DNA of 64,000 bases from UBA3839 sp902776985 (GCA_902776985.1 CACYSD010000002.1:62001-126000); one strand, 5' to 3'; shown: positions 52,027-61,500, counted from the first letter of the stretch. Numbers and translations are program-made. The notes: generated by a model from the sequence alone, not told the origin.

Positions 52027-52413
52027 CTATTTTTGTTCAATATAGTACTTTAAACCGCGCTTTACGTTATCAATTATTGCATTTGAGGTGTATGTCGCAC
52101 CTGTTACTGCATCAACCTTCAGATTCATCGCAGTAGCCAACTTCAAACCATTCCATTTTGAAAGGATTCCCTCGCTCACCATCTTCATATATTTTGGTCC
52201 TTCGCGGTTAGGAAGTACGGCAACCTTTACAACCTTACCTTTCTTAATATAAATCTCTACAGGAGTCTGAGCCTTATAGCCCTTAACGTCTTTGGCAATC
52301 TCTGTTGTATTCACAACTTCTGTATTGTCCGCCTGCTTGGTAATCACTTGTTGGGCAAAAGACATCTGGCAGAAAAGAGCTGCCAAGGCGAAAGTAAAAA
52401 ATCTTGATTTCAT
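52027..52413 (-). CDS. FMN-binding domain exported protein
   Basis: A 128-residue exported protein with signal peptide (FFTFALAALFCQMSFAQ). The mature part is a single FMN_bind domain with DAVTGATYTSNAIIDNVKRGL; the TGAT motif is where NqrC/RnfG-type proteins carry covalent FMN on a Thr. So a periplasmic flavoprotein in electron transfer is likely, but it stands alone and no partner or ApbE flavin transferase is seen in the window. It is transcribed away from tRNA-His, with a terminator between. Confidence 0.85.
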   Translation of the reverse strand: MKSRFFTFALAALFCQMSFAQQVITKQADNTEVVNTTEIAKDVKGYKAQTPVEIYIKKGKVVKVAVLPNREGPKYMKMVSEGILSKWNGLKLATAMNLKVDAVTGATYTSNAIIDNVKRGLKYYIEQK

Positions 52414-52456
52414 AAAGATAAGTATTTAGATTAGGGAGTAATACTTAGAGGATTAA

Positions 52457-52488
52457 CAAAAAAAGACCTTACAGATATCTCTGCAAGG
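52457..52488 (-). terminator. Intrinsic terminator after tRNA-His
   Basis: Minus strand CCTTGCAGA-GATA-TCTGTAAGG, followed by TCTTTTTTT. Confidence 0.85.
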
Positions 52489-52499
52489 ACTACCCGAAG

Positions 52500-52574
52500 G
52501 GTGGATGGTGGGACTCGAACCCACGACATTCAGAACCACAATCTGACGCTCTAACCGACTGAACTACATCCACC
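52500..52574 (-). tRNA. tRNA-His (GTG)
   Basis: Minus strand: acceptor GTGGATG/CATCCAC with the extra G at -1 (52574) opposite C73 (52500), the histidine identity pair. Anticodon stem TCAGA/TCTGA around TTGTGGT, anticodon GTG at 52539-52537; T arm GTGGG-TTCGAGT-CCCAC. CCA is not encoded. Confidence 0.97.
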
Positions 52575-52589
52575 ATCATGTCAGCTCAT

Positions 52590-52614
52590 AATTCCTTGCC
52601 AAGAGAAAGGAATT
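52590..52614. other. Hairpin in the tRNA-His leader
   Basis: AATTCCTT (52590-52597) and AAGGAATT (52607-52614) form an 8-bp stem between promoter and tRNA; possibly a processing signal. Confidence 0.45.
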
Positions 52615-52629
52615 TTTCAAAAGCGAGTG

Positions 52630-52660
52630 CAAAGGTACGGTTATTTTTTTAACTGACAAA
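52630..52660 (-). promoter_or_regulatory. Promoter of tRNA-His
   Basis: TTTG (52660-52657), exactly 19 nt, TACCTTTG (52637-52630), the same geometry as the tRNA-Cys promoter. Confidence 0.85.
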
Positions 52661-52851
52661 TTTTTTGATGATTTTTATTCTAAAATAGTTTTAATTCGCT
52701 CTCTCGCATATCTGATATATTATTATAAAGCATCTGAAGACTCCAAAGATGAAAGACTATTGAAAGTTAAAATCTATTAAATGAATACGACACAAGAGTC
52801 GTTTTATACTTTATTAAACATTTTTCAGTCCACCGTTTACTGGAAAATGGG
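52661..52851. other. Intergenic spacer without gene
   Basis: AT-rich, between the divergent tRNA-His promoter and the moxR promoter element. No open frame, hairpin with T run or known RNA was recognised in it. Confidence 0.6.
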
Positions 52852-52859
52852 TAAATTTG
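52852..52859 (+). promoter_or_regulatory. -7 element of the moxR-bat operon
   Basis: TAAATTTG, 37 nt before the moxR ATG. No TTTG at the -33 position. Confidence 0.5.
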
Positions 52860-52896
52860 CAGTCAAATTGAACTAAACAAAAACAAGTACTTATAA

Positions 52897-53892
52897 ATGA
52901 CAAACGCAATTGACATTAAGGCACTGAACGAGCGAATAGAGCAACACAGTGTTATGGTGACAAACCTGATGACAGGCATGGACCAATACATTATCGGCCA
53001 GCGTCATTTGGTAGAATCATTGATCATAGGCCTCCTGAGCGACGGACACGTTTTGCTCGAAGGTGTACCAGGTCTAGCAAAGACTAAGGCAATCAGAACA
53101 CTCGCAGGTCTGATTGAAGGAAAATTCAGTCGTATACAGTTTACCCCAGACTTGCTTCCTGCTGACGTGGTCGGCACCATGATATACAATCAGCGTGAGG
53201 GAAAGTTTGAATCCAAGCGTGGTCCAATCTTTGCCAATTTCGTCCTTGCAGATGAAATCAACCGTGCTCCGGCAAAGGTTCAAAGTGCACTTCTCGAAGC
53301 CATGCAGGAGCGTCAGGTAACTCTCTCCAATGAGACTTACAAACTTCCCCACCCCTTCCTCGTACTTGCAACTCAGAACCCAATTGAGCAGGAAGGTACA
53401 TATCCTCTGCCAGAAGCGCAGGTTGACCGTTTCATGCTCAAAGTCGTAGTTGACTACCCAGGAATTGAGGAAGAGAAGCACATCATCCGTCAGAACATCC
53501 AACCTGAAGAGCAGGAAGTCAAGCCTATCATGGGATTGAAAGACATCGACGCTGCCCGCAACGTTGTAACAGGCATATACGTTGACGAGAAGATTGAGCA
53601 GTATATTGCAGACATCGTATTTGCAACCCGTTATCCCGACCGCTACGGCCTGCGCGATATGGTTGGTCTTATTGCTTTCGGTGGTTCTCCACGTGCTTCA
53701 ATCAACCTGGCTCTTGCATCACGTGCTTACGCATTCATCAAGCATCGCGGTTATGTTATCCCAGAAGACGTGAGAGCTGTAGCTGCGGATGTGCTCCGCC
53801 ATCGCATCGGTCTTACTTATGAAGCAGAAGCAAGCAACGTGAGTCAGATGGAAATCATCAGCCGCATCATCAACAAGGTTGAAGTGCCTTGA
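52897..53892 (+). CDS. MoxR family AAA+ ATPase
   Basis: A 331-residue cytoplasmic chaperone-type ATPase. Walker A is LEGVPGLAKTKAIRTLA, Walker B FVLADEINRAPAKVQSALLEAM, sensor 1 LATQNPIEQEGTYPLPEAQ, and the lid domain follows. MoxR proteins act with VWA-domain partners; here these are encoded directly downstream (DUF58 protein, BatA, BatB). First gene of a seven-gene plus-strand operon. Confidence 0.95.
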   Translation: MTNAIDIKALNERIEQHSVMVTNLMTGMDQYIIGQRHLVESLIIGLLSDGHVLLEGVPGLAKTKAIRTLAGLIEGKFSRIQFTPDLLPADVVGTMIYNQREGKFESKRGPIFANFVLADEINRAPAKVQSALLEAMQERQVTLSNETYKLPHPFLVLATQNPIEQEGTYPLPEAQVDRFMLKVVVDYPGIEEEKHIIRQNIQPEEQEVKPIMGLKDIDAARNVVTGIYVDEKIEQYIADIVFATRYPDRYGLRDMVGLIAFGGSPRASINLALASRAYAFIKHRGYVIPEDVRAVAADVLRHRIGLTYEAEASNVSQMEIISRIINKVEVP

Positions 53893-54788
53893 TTAACCCG
53901 AAACAATCACGACCACAATTGGAAACAGAAGAACTACTACAACAGGTTCGTCGCATCGAGATTAAGGCAAGAGGTCTTTCGAGCAACGTGTTCGCTGGTG
54001 AATACCACACAGCGTTCAAGGGGCGTGGTATGGCCTTTGCCGAAGTCCGCGAATATCAATACGGTGATGATGTGCGTGACATCGATTGGAATGTCACGGC
54101 ACGCTTCGACCATCCCTATGTGAAGGTATTCGAAGAGGAGCGCGAACTGACGGTAATGCTGATGATTGATGTCTCTGGAAGTTTGGATTTCGGAACCAGC
54201 GGAGAGACCAAGCGTCAGATGGCAACAGAAATTGCTGCCACTCTCGCCTTCTCAGCCATTGGTAACAACGACAAGGTTGGTGTCATATTCTTTTCCGATC
54301 GCATAGAGAAATTCATTCCTCCAAAGAAGGGACGCAAGCACATTCTGTTCATCATCCACGAACTGCTGAATTTCCAGCCACAGAGCTTTAATACGGACAT
54401 TGGCATGGCTGTGGAGTTCATGACCAATGCCATAAAGAAACGCTGTACCGTTTTTATCCTAAGCGACTTCTTCGACCCTAAGGACTTCAGCAACCAGCTG
54501 ATGATAGGGAGCCGTCGTCACGACGTAGTGGCTCTGCAGATCTACGACCAGCGCATGATGGACATGCCAAACGTCGGTCTGCTCAAGGTGAAGGATGCGG
54601 AAAGCGGCAAGGAAATGTATATCGACACTTCTTCCAAACGTTTGCGCCGTGCTCACCACGAATGGTGGCTGAAGCACAACAGCTGGCTGGTCGAAACTTT
54701 CGCTCGTGCCGGAATCGACTGTGCCCACTTGCGTACCGACGAAGACTTCGTCAAGGGTCTTATTGGTTTGTTCAGAATGAGAAAATGA
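53889..54788 (+). CDS. DUF58 domain (VWA-like) protein
   Basis: A 299-residue protein, the standard partner of MoxR. DUF58 signature: EYQYGDDVRDIDWNVTARF, followed by a VWA-like fold with the MIDAS-type DVSGSLDFGT. It starts with TTG overlapping the moxR stop by 4 nt; the next in-frame ATG would remove conserved sequence. No membrane segment is seen, so it is likely cytoplasmic. Confidence 0.92.
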   Translation: MINPKQSRPQLETEELLQQVRRIEIKARGLSSNVFAGEYHTAFKGRGMAFAEVREYQYGDDVRDIDWNVTARFDHPYVKVFEEERELTVMLMIDVSGSLDFGTSGETKRQMATEIAATLAFSAIGNNDKVGVIFFSDRIEKFIPPKKGRKHILFIIHELLNFQPQSFNTDIGMAVEFMTNAIKKRCTVFILSDFFDPKDFSNQLMIGSRRHDVVALQIYDQRMMDMPNVGLLKVKDAESGKEMYIDTSSKRLRRAHHEWWLKHNSWLVETFARAGIDCAHLRTDEDFVKGLIGLFRMRK

Positions 54789-54798
54789 ATTATTGAAA

Positions 54799-55917
54799 AT
54801 GACAAGATATATTAGAAATAGGTTTTTGCTATTGCTGACAATCTTCATGTCTTCAGTATGCTGCATCAATGCCCAGGTTACCGTTGACGCAAAAATCAGC
54901 AACACACAAATTCTTATTGGTGAGCCTACGGAAATAACCGTGGAGGTAAGCGCAGGCAGGAAGTCCAAAGTGGAAATTCCTGTTTACGACTCTCTGGCGA
55001 TGATTGTGCCTGGAGTGGAAGTACAGCGCACCAGCGACATCGACACAGACCTCATCAACAATGGTGAGAGAATGGTGTTGCGTCGTTCCTACTCTGTTAC
55101 ATCATTCGATTCAGCTCTCTATTACATTCCCCCTGTCGAAGTTATTGTAGACAACAAGCACTATACTTCAGGTAAGAATCTCGCCCTTAAAGTGCTTACT
55201 GTTGACATCGACACCACCAAAGTCAATGAAATTGCTCCAAACAAGGACATGATGACTCTACCGTATGAAAAGGATGAATGGTCAGTTCCATATATCCTTG
55301 TCTTCGTCATTATGTTCGCAGCTTTGGTCATACTATACATTATTATTCGTCTCAAGGACAATAAGCCTATCATTCGCCGCATAAAGGTCAAGCCTCGCCT
55401 TGCTCCTCACAAACAGGCTATGCAGGAAATCGAGAAAATCAAGAGTGCGCGCGACTGGAGGGAAATTGAGAACTGGGACGAGCAGCATCGTCAGGCGGCA
55501 ACCAAGGAATACTACACATGGCTTACCGACACTCTGCGTAATTATATCAAGGAACGTTACAACTTCAACGCCATGGAGATGACATCCGACGAAATCATCT
55601 ATCACCTCAAGGCTGTCAACGACGAGCAGATGATTAAGGATGTGCAGTCTATCCTTGCGACAGCCGACCTTGTGAAATTCGCAAAATACAGCACCGTAGT
55701 CAACGAGAATGACCGCAACCTGCTCTACGCTATAGAATACATCAATCAAACAAAACAGGAAGAGGTAGAGAACAACAAGCCCGAGGAAGTAATCATAGTC
55801 GAGAAAGGCTCACCTGAGAATCGCACCATCATGTATATCACAGTTGGAGTGCTCTCTGTTGCCACCCTTTGCGCACTTGGCTACACCATTTACAGACTCT
55901 ACCTCCTTTGGCTCTAA
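54799..55917 (+). CDS. Bat-operon membrane protein with BatD-like N-terminus
   Basis: A 372-residue protein: signal peptide (FLLLLTIFMSSVCCINAQ), a periplasmic beta domain (about 25-150) resembling the start of BatD, a membrane helix (VPYILVFVIMFAALVILYIII, about 160-180), a cytoplasmic helical part (HKQAMQEIEKIKSARDW to about 320) and a second helix near the C-terminus. The cytoplasmic part has the same style as the one after the first helix of BatD (TTDKLRL-type region), so the two may be paralogues. The ATG at 54799 is preferred over a TTG at 54793. Conserved at this place in the operon. Confidence 0.8.
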   Translation: MTRYIRNRFLLLLTIFMSSVCCINAQVTVDAKISNTQILIGEPTEITVEVSAGRKSKVEIPVYDSLAMIVPGVEVQRTSDIDTDLINNGERMVLRRSYSVTSFDSALYYIPPVEVIVDNKHYTSGKNLALKVLTVDIDTTKVNEIAPNKDMMTLPYEKDEWSVPYILVFVIMFAALVILYIIIRLKDNKPIIRRIKVKPRLAPHKQAMQEIEKIKSARDWREIENWDEQHRQAATKEYYTWLTDTLRNYIKERYNFNAMEMTSDEIIYHLKAVNDEQMIKDVQSILATADLVKFAKYSTVVNENDRNLLYAIEYINQTKQEEVENNKPEEVIIVEKGSPENRTIMYITVGVLSVATLCALGYTIYRLYLLWL

Positions 55918-55935
55918 CCTTCAAACAATCAACGG

Positions 55936-56925
55936 ATGGAATTCAAGAACCCATATATGCTACTGCTTCTGACGCTGCTCATACCATACATCGTGTGGTA
56001 TGTGCTGCATCACAAACACAGCCATGCATCCCTACTCCTTCCTGAGACAGAGAAATACATCTACGTACGTCGTTCCTTCAGGTCATTACTGATTCCAGTT
56101 CCCAACATTCTGCGAATCATCCTTTTTGCGTTGGTAGTGATTATCATCGCCCGCCCACAGAAGAAACACTCCTGGAACGACACAGACATAGAAGGTATTG
56201 ACATCATGCTGGCGGTAGACGTGTCAACCAGTATGCTCACCCAGGACTTTAAGCCCAACCGCGTGGAAGCCTTGAAGAATATCGCAAGCCGATTCATCGA
56301 CAAACGTCCGAACGACAACATAGGACTCACCTTCTTCGCAGCAGAGGCATTCACTCTTTGCCCGCTCACAACAGACCATGCCGTACTCATGAATCTTTAC
56401 CAGAGTGCTGACAACCAAATGGCAGCCAAGGGCATGATAGCCGACGGTACAGCAATTGGCGACGGCATCATGAACTCGCTCCTGCGTCTTCGTGAGAGCA
56501 AGGCAAAGTCAAAAGTCATCATCCTGCTTACCGACGGTGTGAACAACTCCGGAACAATCGCTCCGCTCACAGCATGTGAGATTGCCAAGAAGCAGAATGT
56601 AAGAATCTACACCATCGGTATCGGTCGCAACGGTATGGCGCCATTCCCTCTTCCCACTGGCGGAACGGCTATGGTTCCTGTAGAGATTGACGAAACAACC
56701 ATGCGTAAGATTTCTGCAGAGACTGGAGGAAAGTACTTCCGTGCCCAGGAGAATCAGGAACTTGCCGAGATTTACGACGAAATAGACAAGATGGAACGTA
56801 CGAAGCTCAATGTAAGACAAATCAGTAAACGTGATGAATTCTTCGAGCCTTTTGCAATTGCCGCACTTGCCATCTTCCTCTTGGAAATCCTAATGCGTAT
56901 GTTCGTCTTACGACGCATACCATAA
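55936..56925 (+). CDS. batA: Aerotolerance protein BatA (VWA domain)
   Basis: Inner-membrane VWA protein of 329 residues. Two N-terminal membrane helices (LLLLTLLIPYIVWYVL; ILRIILFALVVIIIA) precede a VWA domain with the MIDAS motif AVDVSTSM, LLTDGVNNSG and IGIGRNG, and one helix follows near the C-terminus (FAIAALAIFLLEIL). In Bacteroides fragilis the bat operon was linked to oxygen tolerance; the molecular task is still unclear. BatB is a paralogue encoded next. Confidence 0.92.
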   Translation: MEFKNPYMLLLLTLLIPYIVWYVLHHKHSHASLLLPETEKYIYVRRSFRSLLIPVPNILRIILFALVVIIIARPQKKHSWNDTDIEGIDIMLAVDVSTSMLTQDFKPNRVEALKNIASRFIDKRPNDNIGLTFFAAEAFTLCPLTTDHAVLMNLYQSADNQMAAKGMIADGTAIGDGIMNSLLRLRESKAKSKVIILLTDGVNNSGTIAPLTACEIAKKQNVRIYTIGIGRNGMAPFPLPTGGTAMVPVEIDETTMRKISAETGGKYFRAQENQELAEIYDEIDKMERTKLNVRQISKRDEFFEPFAIAALAIFLLEILMRMFVLRRIP

Positions 56926-56943
56926 TTATAATATACAGATTCA

Positions 56944-57963
56944 ATGTTTAGATTTGCACATCCATTATTTCTATATATAATGCTGATTATTCCAGTACTC
57001 ATTTTGGTGTATTGGTATATTTGCAGACTTCAGAAGAAGCGCATCAAGATGATTGGTGATCCTCAGCTGATAGCTCACCTCATGCCAGAAGTGTCGTATA
57101 AGCGGAAACATCTAAAATTCGGGCTTATGATGCTGATTCTGGCTCTGCTCACTTTGCTCATAGCACGTCCGCAGACAAGCCAGCCTTCTTCTCAGGAAAT
57201 TACACATAAAGGTATAGAGGCAATAATTGCCGTTGACGTTTCCAATTCCATGTTGTGTCAGGACATCTCCCCGAACCGTCTGACCAAGTCCAAGATGCTG
57301 GTCAGCAAACTTACCGAGAAACTGGACAACGACAAAGTCGGACTTATCGCATTTGCAGGAACTGCGATAACAATCCTTCCTCTGACTGTAGACGGAGTTT
57401 CGGCAAAGATGTATCTTGACCAACTCGGCACATCCACCATTTCCACCCAAGGCACAAACCTCGCAGAAGCGATATTATGTGCGGGACGCAGTTTCTCCAA
57501 AAACGAGAATGTAGGTAAGGCTCTGATTCTCATAACCGATGCCGAAGACCATGAACAGGGTGCTATAGAGGCAGCCAAGCAATTGGCGGAATCAGGCATA
57601 CGCATCTTCGTTCTCTCTGTGGGAACGGCAGAAGGCGGACCTATACCGTTGGGCAACGGCGAGTTCAAGAAGGATTCCGAGGGCAAGGTGGTAATTACCC
57701 ATCTCAACGAGAAGGTTGGTCAGGAAATCGCCATGGCTGCCAACGGAGTATATATCCACGTCACATCTTCAGACCAGGCACAGAACAAACTTTTGGCAGA
57801 AATCAACAAGATGCAAAGCGAGGAATATACTTCTGAGATATTTGCAGAACACGAGGAACTGTTCATGGCCGTTGCCATAGTGTTGCTTATCTGCATAATA
57901 CTTGAGACATGCATCATGAGCAAGAAGAATCCTCTGCTAAAGAACTTCAAGGTGTTCAAATAA
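56944..57963 (+). CDS. batB: Aerotolerance protein BatB (VWA domain)
   Basis: 339 residues, same layout as BatA: membrane helices at about 5-22 and 58-75, VWA domain with MIDAS AVDVSNSMLCQDISPNRL and LITDAEDHEQG, and a C-terminal helix (LFMAVAIVLLICIILETCI). Within the VWA domain the DxSxS triad is intact. Start 18 nt after batA. Confidence 0.92.
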   Translation: MFRFAHPLFLYIMLIIPVLILVYWYICRLQKKRIKMIGDPQLIAHLMPEVSYKRKHLKFGLMMLILALLTLLIARPQTSQPSSQEITHKGIEAIIAVDVSNSMLCQDISPNRLTKSKMLVSKLTEKLDNDKVGLIAFAGTAITILPLTVDGVSAKMYLDQLGTSTISTQGTNLAEAILCAGRSFSKNENVGKALILITDAEDHEQGAIEAAKQLAESGIRIFVLSVGTAEGGPIPLGNGEFKKDSEGKVVITHLNEKVGQEIAMAANGVYIHVTSSDQAQNKLLAEINKMQSEEYTSEIFAEHEELFMAVAIVLLICIILETCIMSKKNPLLKNFKVFK

Positions 57964-57991
57964 ATAACCAACCATCAACAAATCTTCAGTT

Positions 57992-58849
57992 TTGAAACGA
58001 CTCATCATACTATACATAGCGGCATTTTGCACCATGAGTACATTTGCCCAGAAAACCTATCGCGACCACATCCGCATGGGTAACTACTTCTTCCGTCAGC
58101 TCAACACCAACGAGGCGGAAGTCAACTACCAACGCTCTGTCAATTCCGAGTTGTCTGTTGAGGGACTCTACAACCTGGCTAACATTCAACGGCTGATGGG
58201 AAACGACTCAACAGCATTGGAGAACTACAAGAAAGCATTGGATCTGTCGGGCAACAATAAAAAGAAAAGTGCAACCATACTCCACAACATAGGAAACCTG
58301 TACTACACCCAAGGAGTTGGTGCCATGAAGAGCCGACCGGAACTCACAAACGCATTCCTCACCAAGGCTATCGAGGCGTACAAGAGTGCGTTGCGCTACA
58401 ACCCTGCAGACAACGAAACACGCTACAATCTGGCCAAGGCTCAGTATCTGTTGAAGAAGAACCAGCAGAACCAGAACCAAGACCAGAAACAAAACCAAAA
58501 CGAAAACCAAAAACAGGAAGACAAGAAGGACAAGAAAGACCAGCAGAAGCCTGAGGATCAGAAAGACGAGAAGAAAGATAACCAGGACAACCAGCAGGAC
58601 AAGAAAGACCCGGAGAAGAAAGACCAGAAGAATCAGGACGAGAACCAGAATCAAAATCAGGATAAGAAGGAAAACCAGAACAACTCCCAGAACGGACAGT
58701 CTAACCCTCAGAACGGACAGAAGAAGAATGAGATGGACGACAAAACTGCCGAGCAGTTGCTCAATGCCGCCCTTCAGGACGAGAAAAAGATACAACGTCG
58801 TCTTAACCAGCGCACAGCACCTATGCGTCGACTGGAGAAAGACTGGTAA
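57992..58849 (+). CDS. batC: TPR protein BatC
   Basis: Exported 285-residue protein. It starts with TTG (TTG AAA CGA); signal peptide ILYIAAFCTMSTFAQ. TPR repeats cover about 25-150 (YNLANIQRLMGNDSTALENY, RYNLAKAQYLLKK). Residues about 160-250 are a low-complexity stretch almost entirely of Gln, Asn, Lys, Asp and Glu, usual for BatC. A conserved end (LLNAALQDEKKIQRRLNQ) follows. Stop and batD start are directly adjacent (TAA ATG). Confidence 0.9.
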   Translation: MKRLIILYIAAFCTMSTFAQKTYRDHIRMGNYFFRQLNTNEAEVNYQRSVNSELSVEGLYNLANIQRLMGNDSTALENYKKALDLSGNNKKKSATILHNIGNLYYTQGVGAMKSRPELTNAFLTKAIEAYKSALRYNPADNETRYNLAKAQYLLKKNQQNQNQDQKQNQNENQKQEDKKDKKDQQKPEDQKDEKKDNQDNQQDKKDPEKKDQKNQDENQNQNQDKKENQNNSQNGQSNPQNGQKKNEMDDKTAEQLLNAALQDEKKIQRRLNQRTAPMRRLEKDW

Positions 58850-61495
58850 ATGTGCAAAATCATCAGTATGAAACATTACGCTATAACACTCCTACTCTTT
58901 ATCACATCAGCCGTTTGCGCCATTGCAGCAAATGTCGATATCATCGTCGATGCACCTTCCACGGTGGAAGTCGATGAGCAGTTCAGAGTAAGATTTACCA
59001 TCAACTCAAGTGAAGTAGCAAACTTCGGAGCACCCAGCTTCAAGGGATTCGAAGTTATCTACGGACCTGCGAAGTCAAGCCAGAGCAGTTATCAGATTAT
59101 CAATGGCAAGACGAGTCAGAGCAGCTCCATCACATTCACCTATATCCTTCGCGCGGTCTCAACCGGCACATTCACCATTGAGCCTGCATCCATTCAGTAC
59201 AACGGACAGACCATCAAGTCGCAGCCTCGTAAGATTAAGGTTGTGAAAGGCAGAAACGGAGGCGGTTCGCAACCAAACTCCCAAGGCTCACATCGTCAGC
59301 AGAACGAGGTTCACGAAAACACATCTACCAACATAGGTCCGAACGACCTCTTCATCACGGCTACGGCAAACCGCACCACCGTCTATGAACAGGAAGCCAT
59401 TCTTGTGACTTACAAGATCTACACTCTCGTCAACCTGATTCAGCTCGACAATCAGATGCCTACGCTCGACGGTTTCCAGATTCAGGAGATGGATCTGCCG
59501 AATAACAAGCAGTTCTCAGTTGAGTCGTACAAAGGACACAACTATCGCACAGTTGTTTGGAACCAGTATGTTCTCTTCCCGCAAAAATCAGGCAATCTGA
59601 CCATTCCAGCCATCACCTACGAAGGAGTTGTGGCACAGCCCAATCGCAACATAGACCCAATCGATGCCTATTTCAACGGAATGAGTAGCATGATTGAGAT
59701 AAAGAAGAAGATAATCGCTCCGGCTGTCAAAATCAACGTACTTCCTCTCCCAGCCAAACCAGCAGAATATACTGGTGGTGTGGGTAATTTCACCATTCAG
59801 TCTAACCTCACTCCCGAAACGGTTAAAGCCAACGAAGCCATCACTCTTCGACTGACCGTTGAAGGTCAGGGCAACCTCAAGCTTCTCGAAAGCCCAAAGG
59901 TGAACTTCCCTGCCGACTTTGAGGTTTACGACCCGAAGGTTATTGACAATTTCAATATCAGCACCGGAGGATACAAAGGCACGAAGGTGTTCGAATATAC
60001 CGTGGTTCCACGTCACAAGGGCAAATACACCATTCCGGCAGTCAAATTCTGCTACTTCGACACCAACTCCCATTCCTACAAGACCCTTACCACTCAGCCC
60101 TATACCGTCAACGTGGAAAGAAGCCGTAACGGAGGCTCAGGCACAGTCAACGATTTCACCTCAAGTCAGGATGTGGAAGAACTGAACCACGACATCCGAT
60201 ACATCAAGACCAAGAACATCTCGTTTGCCGACACAGACAACGACTCGTTGTTCGGTAGCCTTGAGGCAATCGTTTATGGCGGTTCACTTCTCCTCTTCCT
60301 TATTATATATATAATATGTGTAAAGCAGGTAAACACAATAGTTGACATTGCCGACAGGAAGCAGAAGAAAGCCAACAAGGTGGCAAAGACCAAGCTCAAT
60401 CGTGCGGCACAACTGCTCAAGCTACATCAGGCCAACGAGTTCTACGACGAAGTTCTCAAGGCTCTCTACGGCTATACCACCGACAAACTACGTCTGCCTC
60501 GTGAGCACCTCAACAAGGACAACGTGGAAGGCGAACTTAACCGTCTCGGAGTTCCGACAGACATCATCAGTCAGTTCCTTAACGTACTGAGCGACTGCGA
60601 GTTTGCGCGTTATGCTCCAGGCAATCCAAATGAGAACATGGAGACAATCTACAATCATGCCATTTCACTCATCACACAGATAGAGAACAACATCAAGCCG
60701 AAGTCGGAGAAGTCAGCCGATTCTGCATCACGTGTCCTCGGCGTAATCGTTGCCCTGCTTCTGCTGACGCCGCTTCAGGCTTCAGCCGAGAACGACAAAT
60801 GGGACGATGCCATCACTCTTGCAGACTCGCTCTATGCAGAGGAAGACTTTGCCGAGGCGGCAGATCTGTACCTGGCTGTCATCACGAACAAGGGCAAGTC
60901 TGCGGAACTGCTCTACAATCTCGCCAACTGCTACTATAAGCAGGACAGCATAGCATGGGCTATCATCAACTACGAACGTGCCCTACGCCTGGCACCTGGC
61001 GACGACGACATCAAGACAAACCTCGCTTTCGTCCGCACCCATACAATTGACAAGATTGCGCCAACTGCACAGACATTCCTCAAGGACAAGCTGCATGGCA
61101 TAGCCAGCATCTTCAGCGCAGGGACGTGGAAGATTATAGGTATGGTGGCATTCGTACTCATGCTCGCAGGTTTTATGGTTTACCGATTCACAGAACCTCT
61201 GAAGCTTCGCAAGACAGGATTCTACGGAGCTGCAGCCTTGCTCATCATAACCATCGTTGCCAATCTTTGTGCATACCTTCTGCTTCATGAGCAGCAACGT
61301 ACCGATGTAGCTATTATAACAGCCCCGTCGGCCACCATTCTCAGTTCACCTTCAGAAAGCAGCACTCAGCTGTTTGTGGTTCACGAAGGTACTCGGATTG
61401 AGATTCTCGACAGCACAGAGGACGGCTGGAACGAGGTGAAATACGATGACGGCAAACAGGGCTGGGTACAAAACGAAGTATTTGAAGTAATATAG
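58850..61495 (+). CDS. BatD-BatE fusion protein
   Basis: One uninterrupted frame of 881 residues. N-terminal BatD: signal peptide (ITLLLFITSAVCAIAA), periplasmic beta domains to about 460 (RFTINSSEVANFGAPSF, YILRAVSTGTFTIEP), a helix (GGSLLLFLIIYIICV) and a cytoplasmic part with ALYGYTTDKLRLPREHL. Then an internal hydrophobic segment looking like a former signal peptide (VLGVIVALLLLTPLQASAEN, about 630) begins the BatE half: TPR repeats (LLYNLANCYYKQDS, YERALRLAPGDDDI), two membrane helices and a C-terminal SH3-like domain (GWNEVKYDDGKQGWVQ). BatD and BatE are separate in B. fragilis. ATG at 58868 gives a more typical signal peptide than 58850. Confidence 0.9.
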   Translation: MCKIISMKHYAITLLLFITSAVCAIAANVDIIVDAPSTVEVDEQFRVRFTINSSEVANFGAPSFKGFEVIYGPAKSSQSSYQIINGKTSQSSSITFTYILRAVSTGTFTIEPASIQYNGQTIKSQPRKIKVVKGRNGGGSQPNSQGSHRQQNEVHENTSTNIGPNDLFITATANRTTVYEQEAILVTYKIYTLVNLIQLDNQMPTLDGFQIQEMDLPNNKQFSVESYKGHNYRTVVWNQYVLFPQKSGNLTIPAITYEGVVAQPNRNIDPIDAYFNGMSSMIEIKKKIIAPAVKINVLPLPAKPAEYTGGVGNFTIQSNLTPETVKANEAITLRLTVEGQGNLKLLESPKVNFPADFEVYDPKVIDNFNISTGGYKGTKVFEYTVVPRHKGKYTIPAVKFCYFDTNSHSYKTLTTQPYTVNVERSRNGGSGTVNDFTSSQDVEELNHDIRYIKTKNISFADTDNDSLFGSLEAIVYGGSLLLFLIIYIICVKQVNTIVDIADRKQKKANKVAKTKLNRAAQLLKLHQANEFYDEVLKALYGYTTDKLRLPREHLNKDNVEGELNRLGVPTDIISQFLNVLSDCEFARYAPGNPNENMETIYNHAISLITQIENNIKPKSEKSADSASRVLGVIVALLLLTPLQASAENDKWDDAITLADSLYAEEDFAEAADLYLAVITNKGKSAELLYNLANCYYKQDSIAWAIINYERALRLAPGDDDIKTNLAFVRTHTIDKIAPTAQTFLKDKLHGIASIFSAGTWKIIGMVAFVLMLAGFMVYRFTEPLKLRKTGFYGAAALLIITIVANLCAYLLLHEQQRTDVAIITAPSATILSSPSESSTQLFVVHEGTRIEILDSTEDGWNEVKYDDGKQGWVQNEVFEVI

Positions 61496-61500
61496 TTGAT

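Noticed and set aside
58208..58876. 222-codon Leu/Val-rich frame on the minus strand
   Set aside because: It is the complement of the Gln/Asn/Lys-rich linker of BatC; apparent membrane segments are an artefact of that composition.
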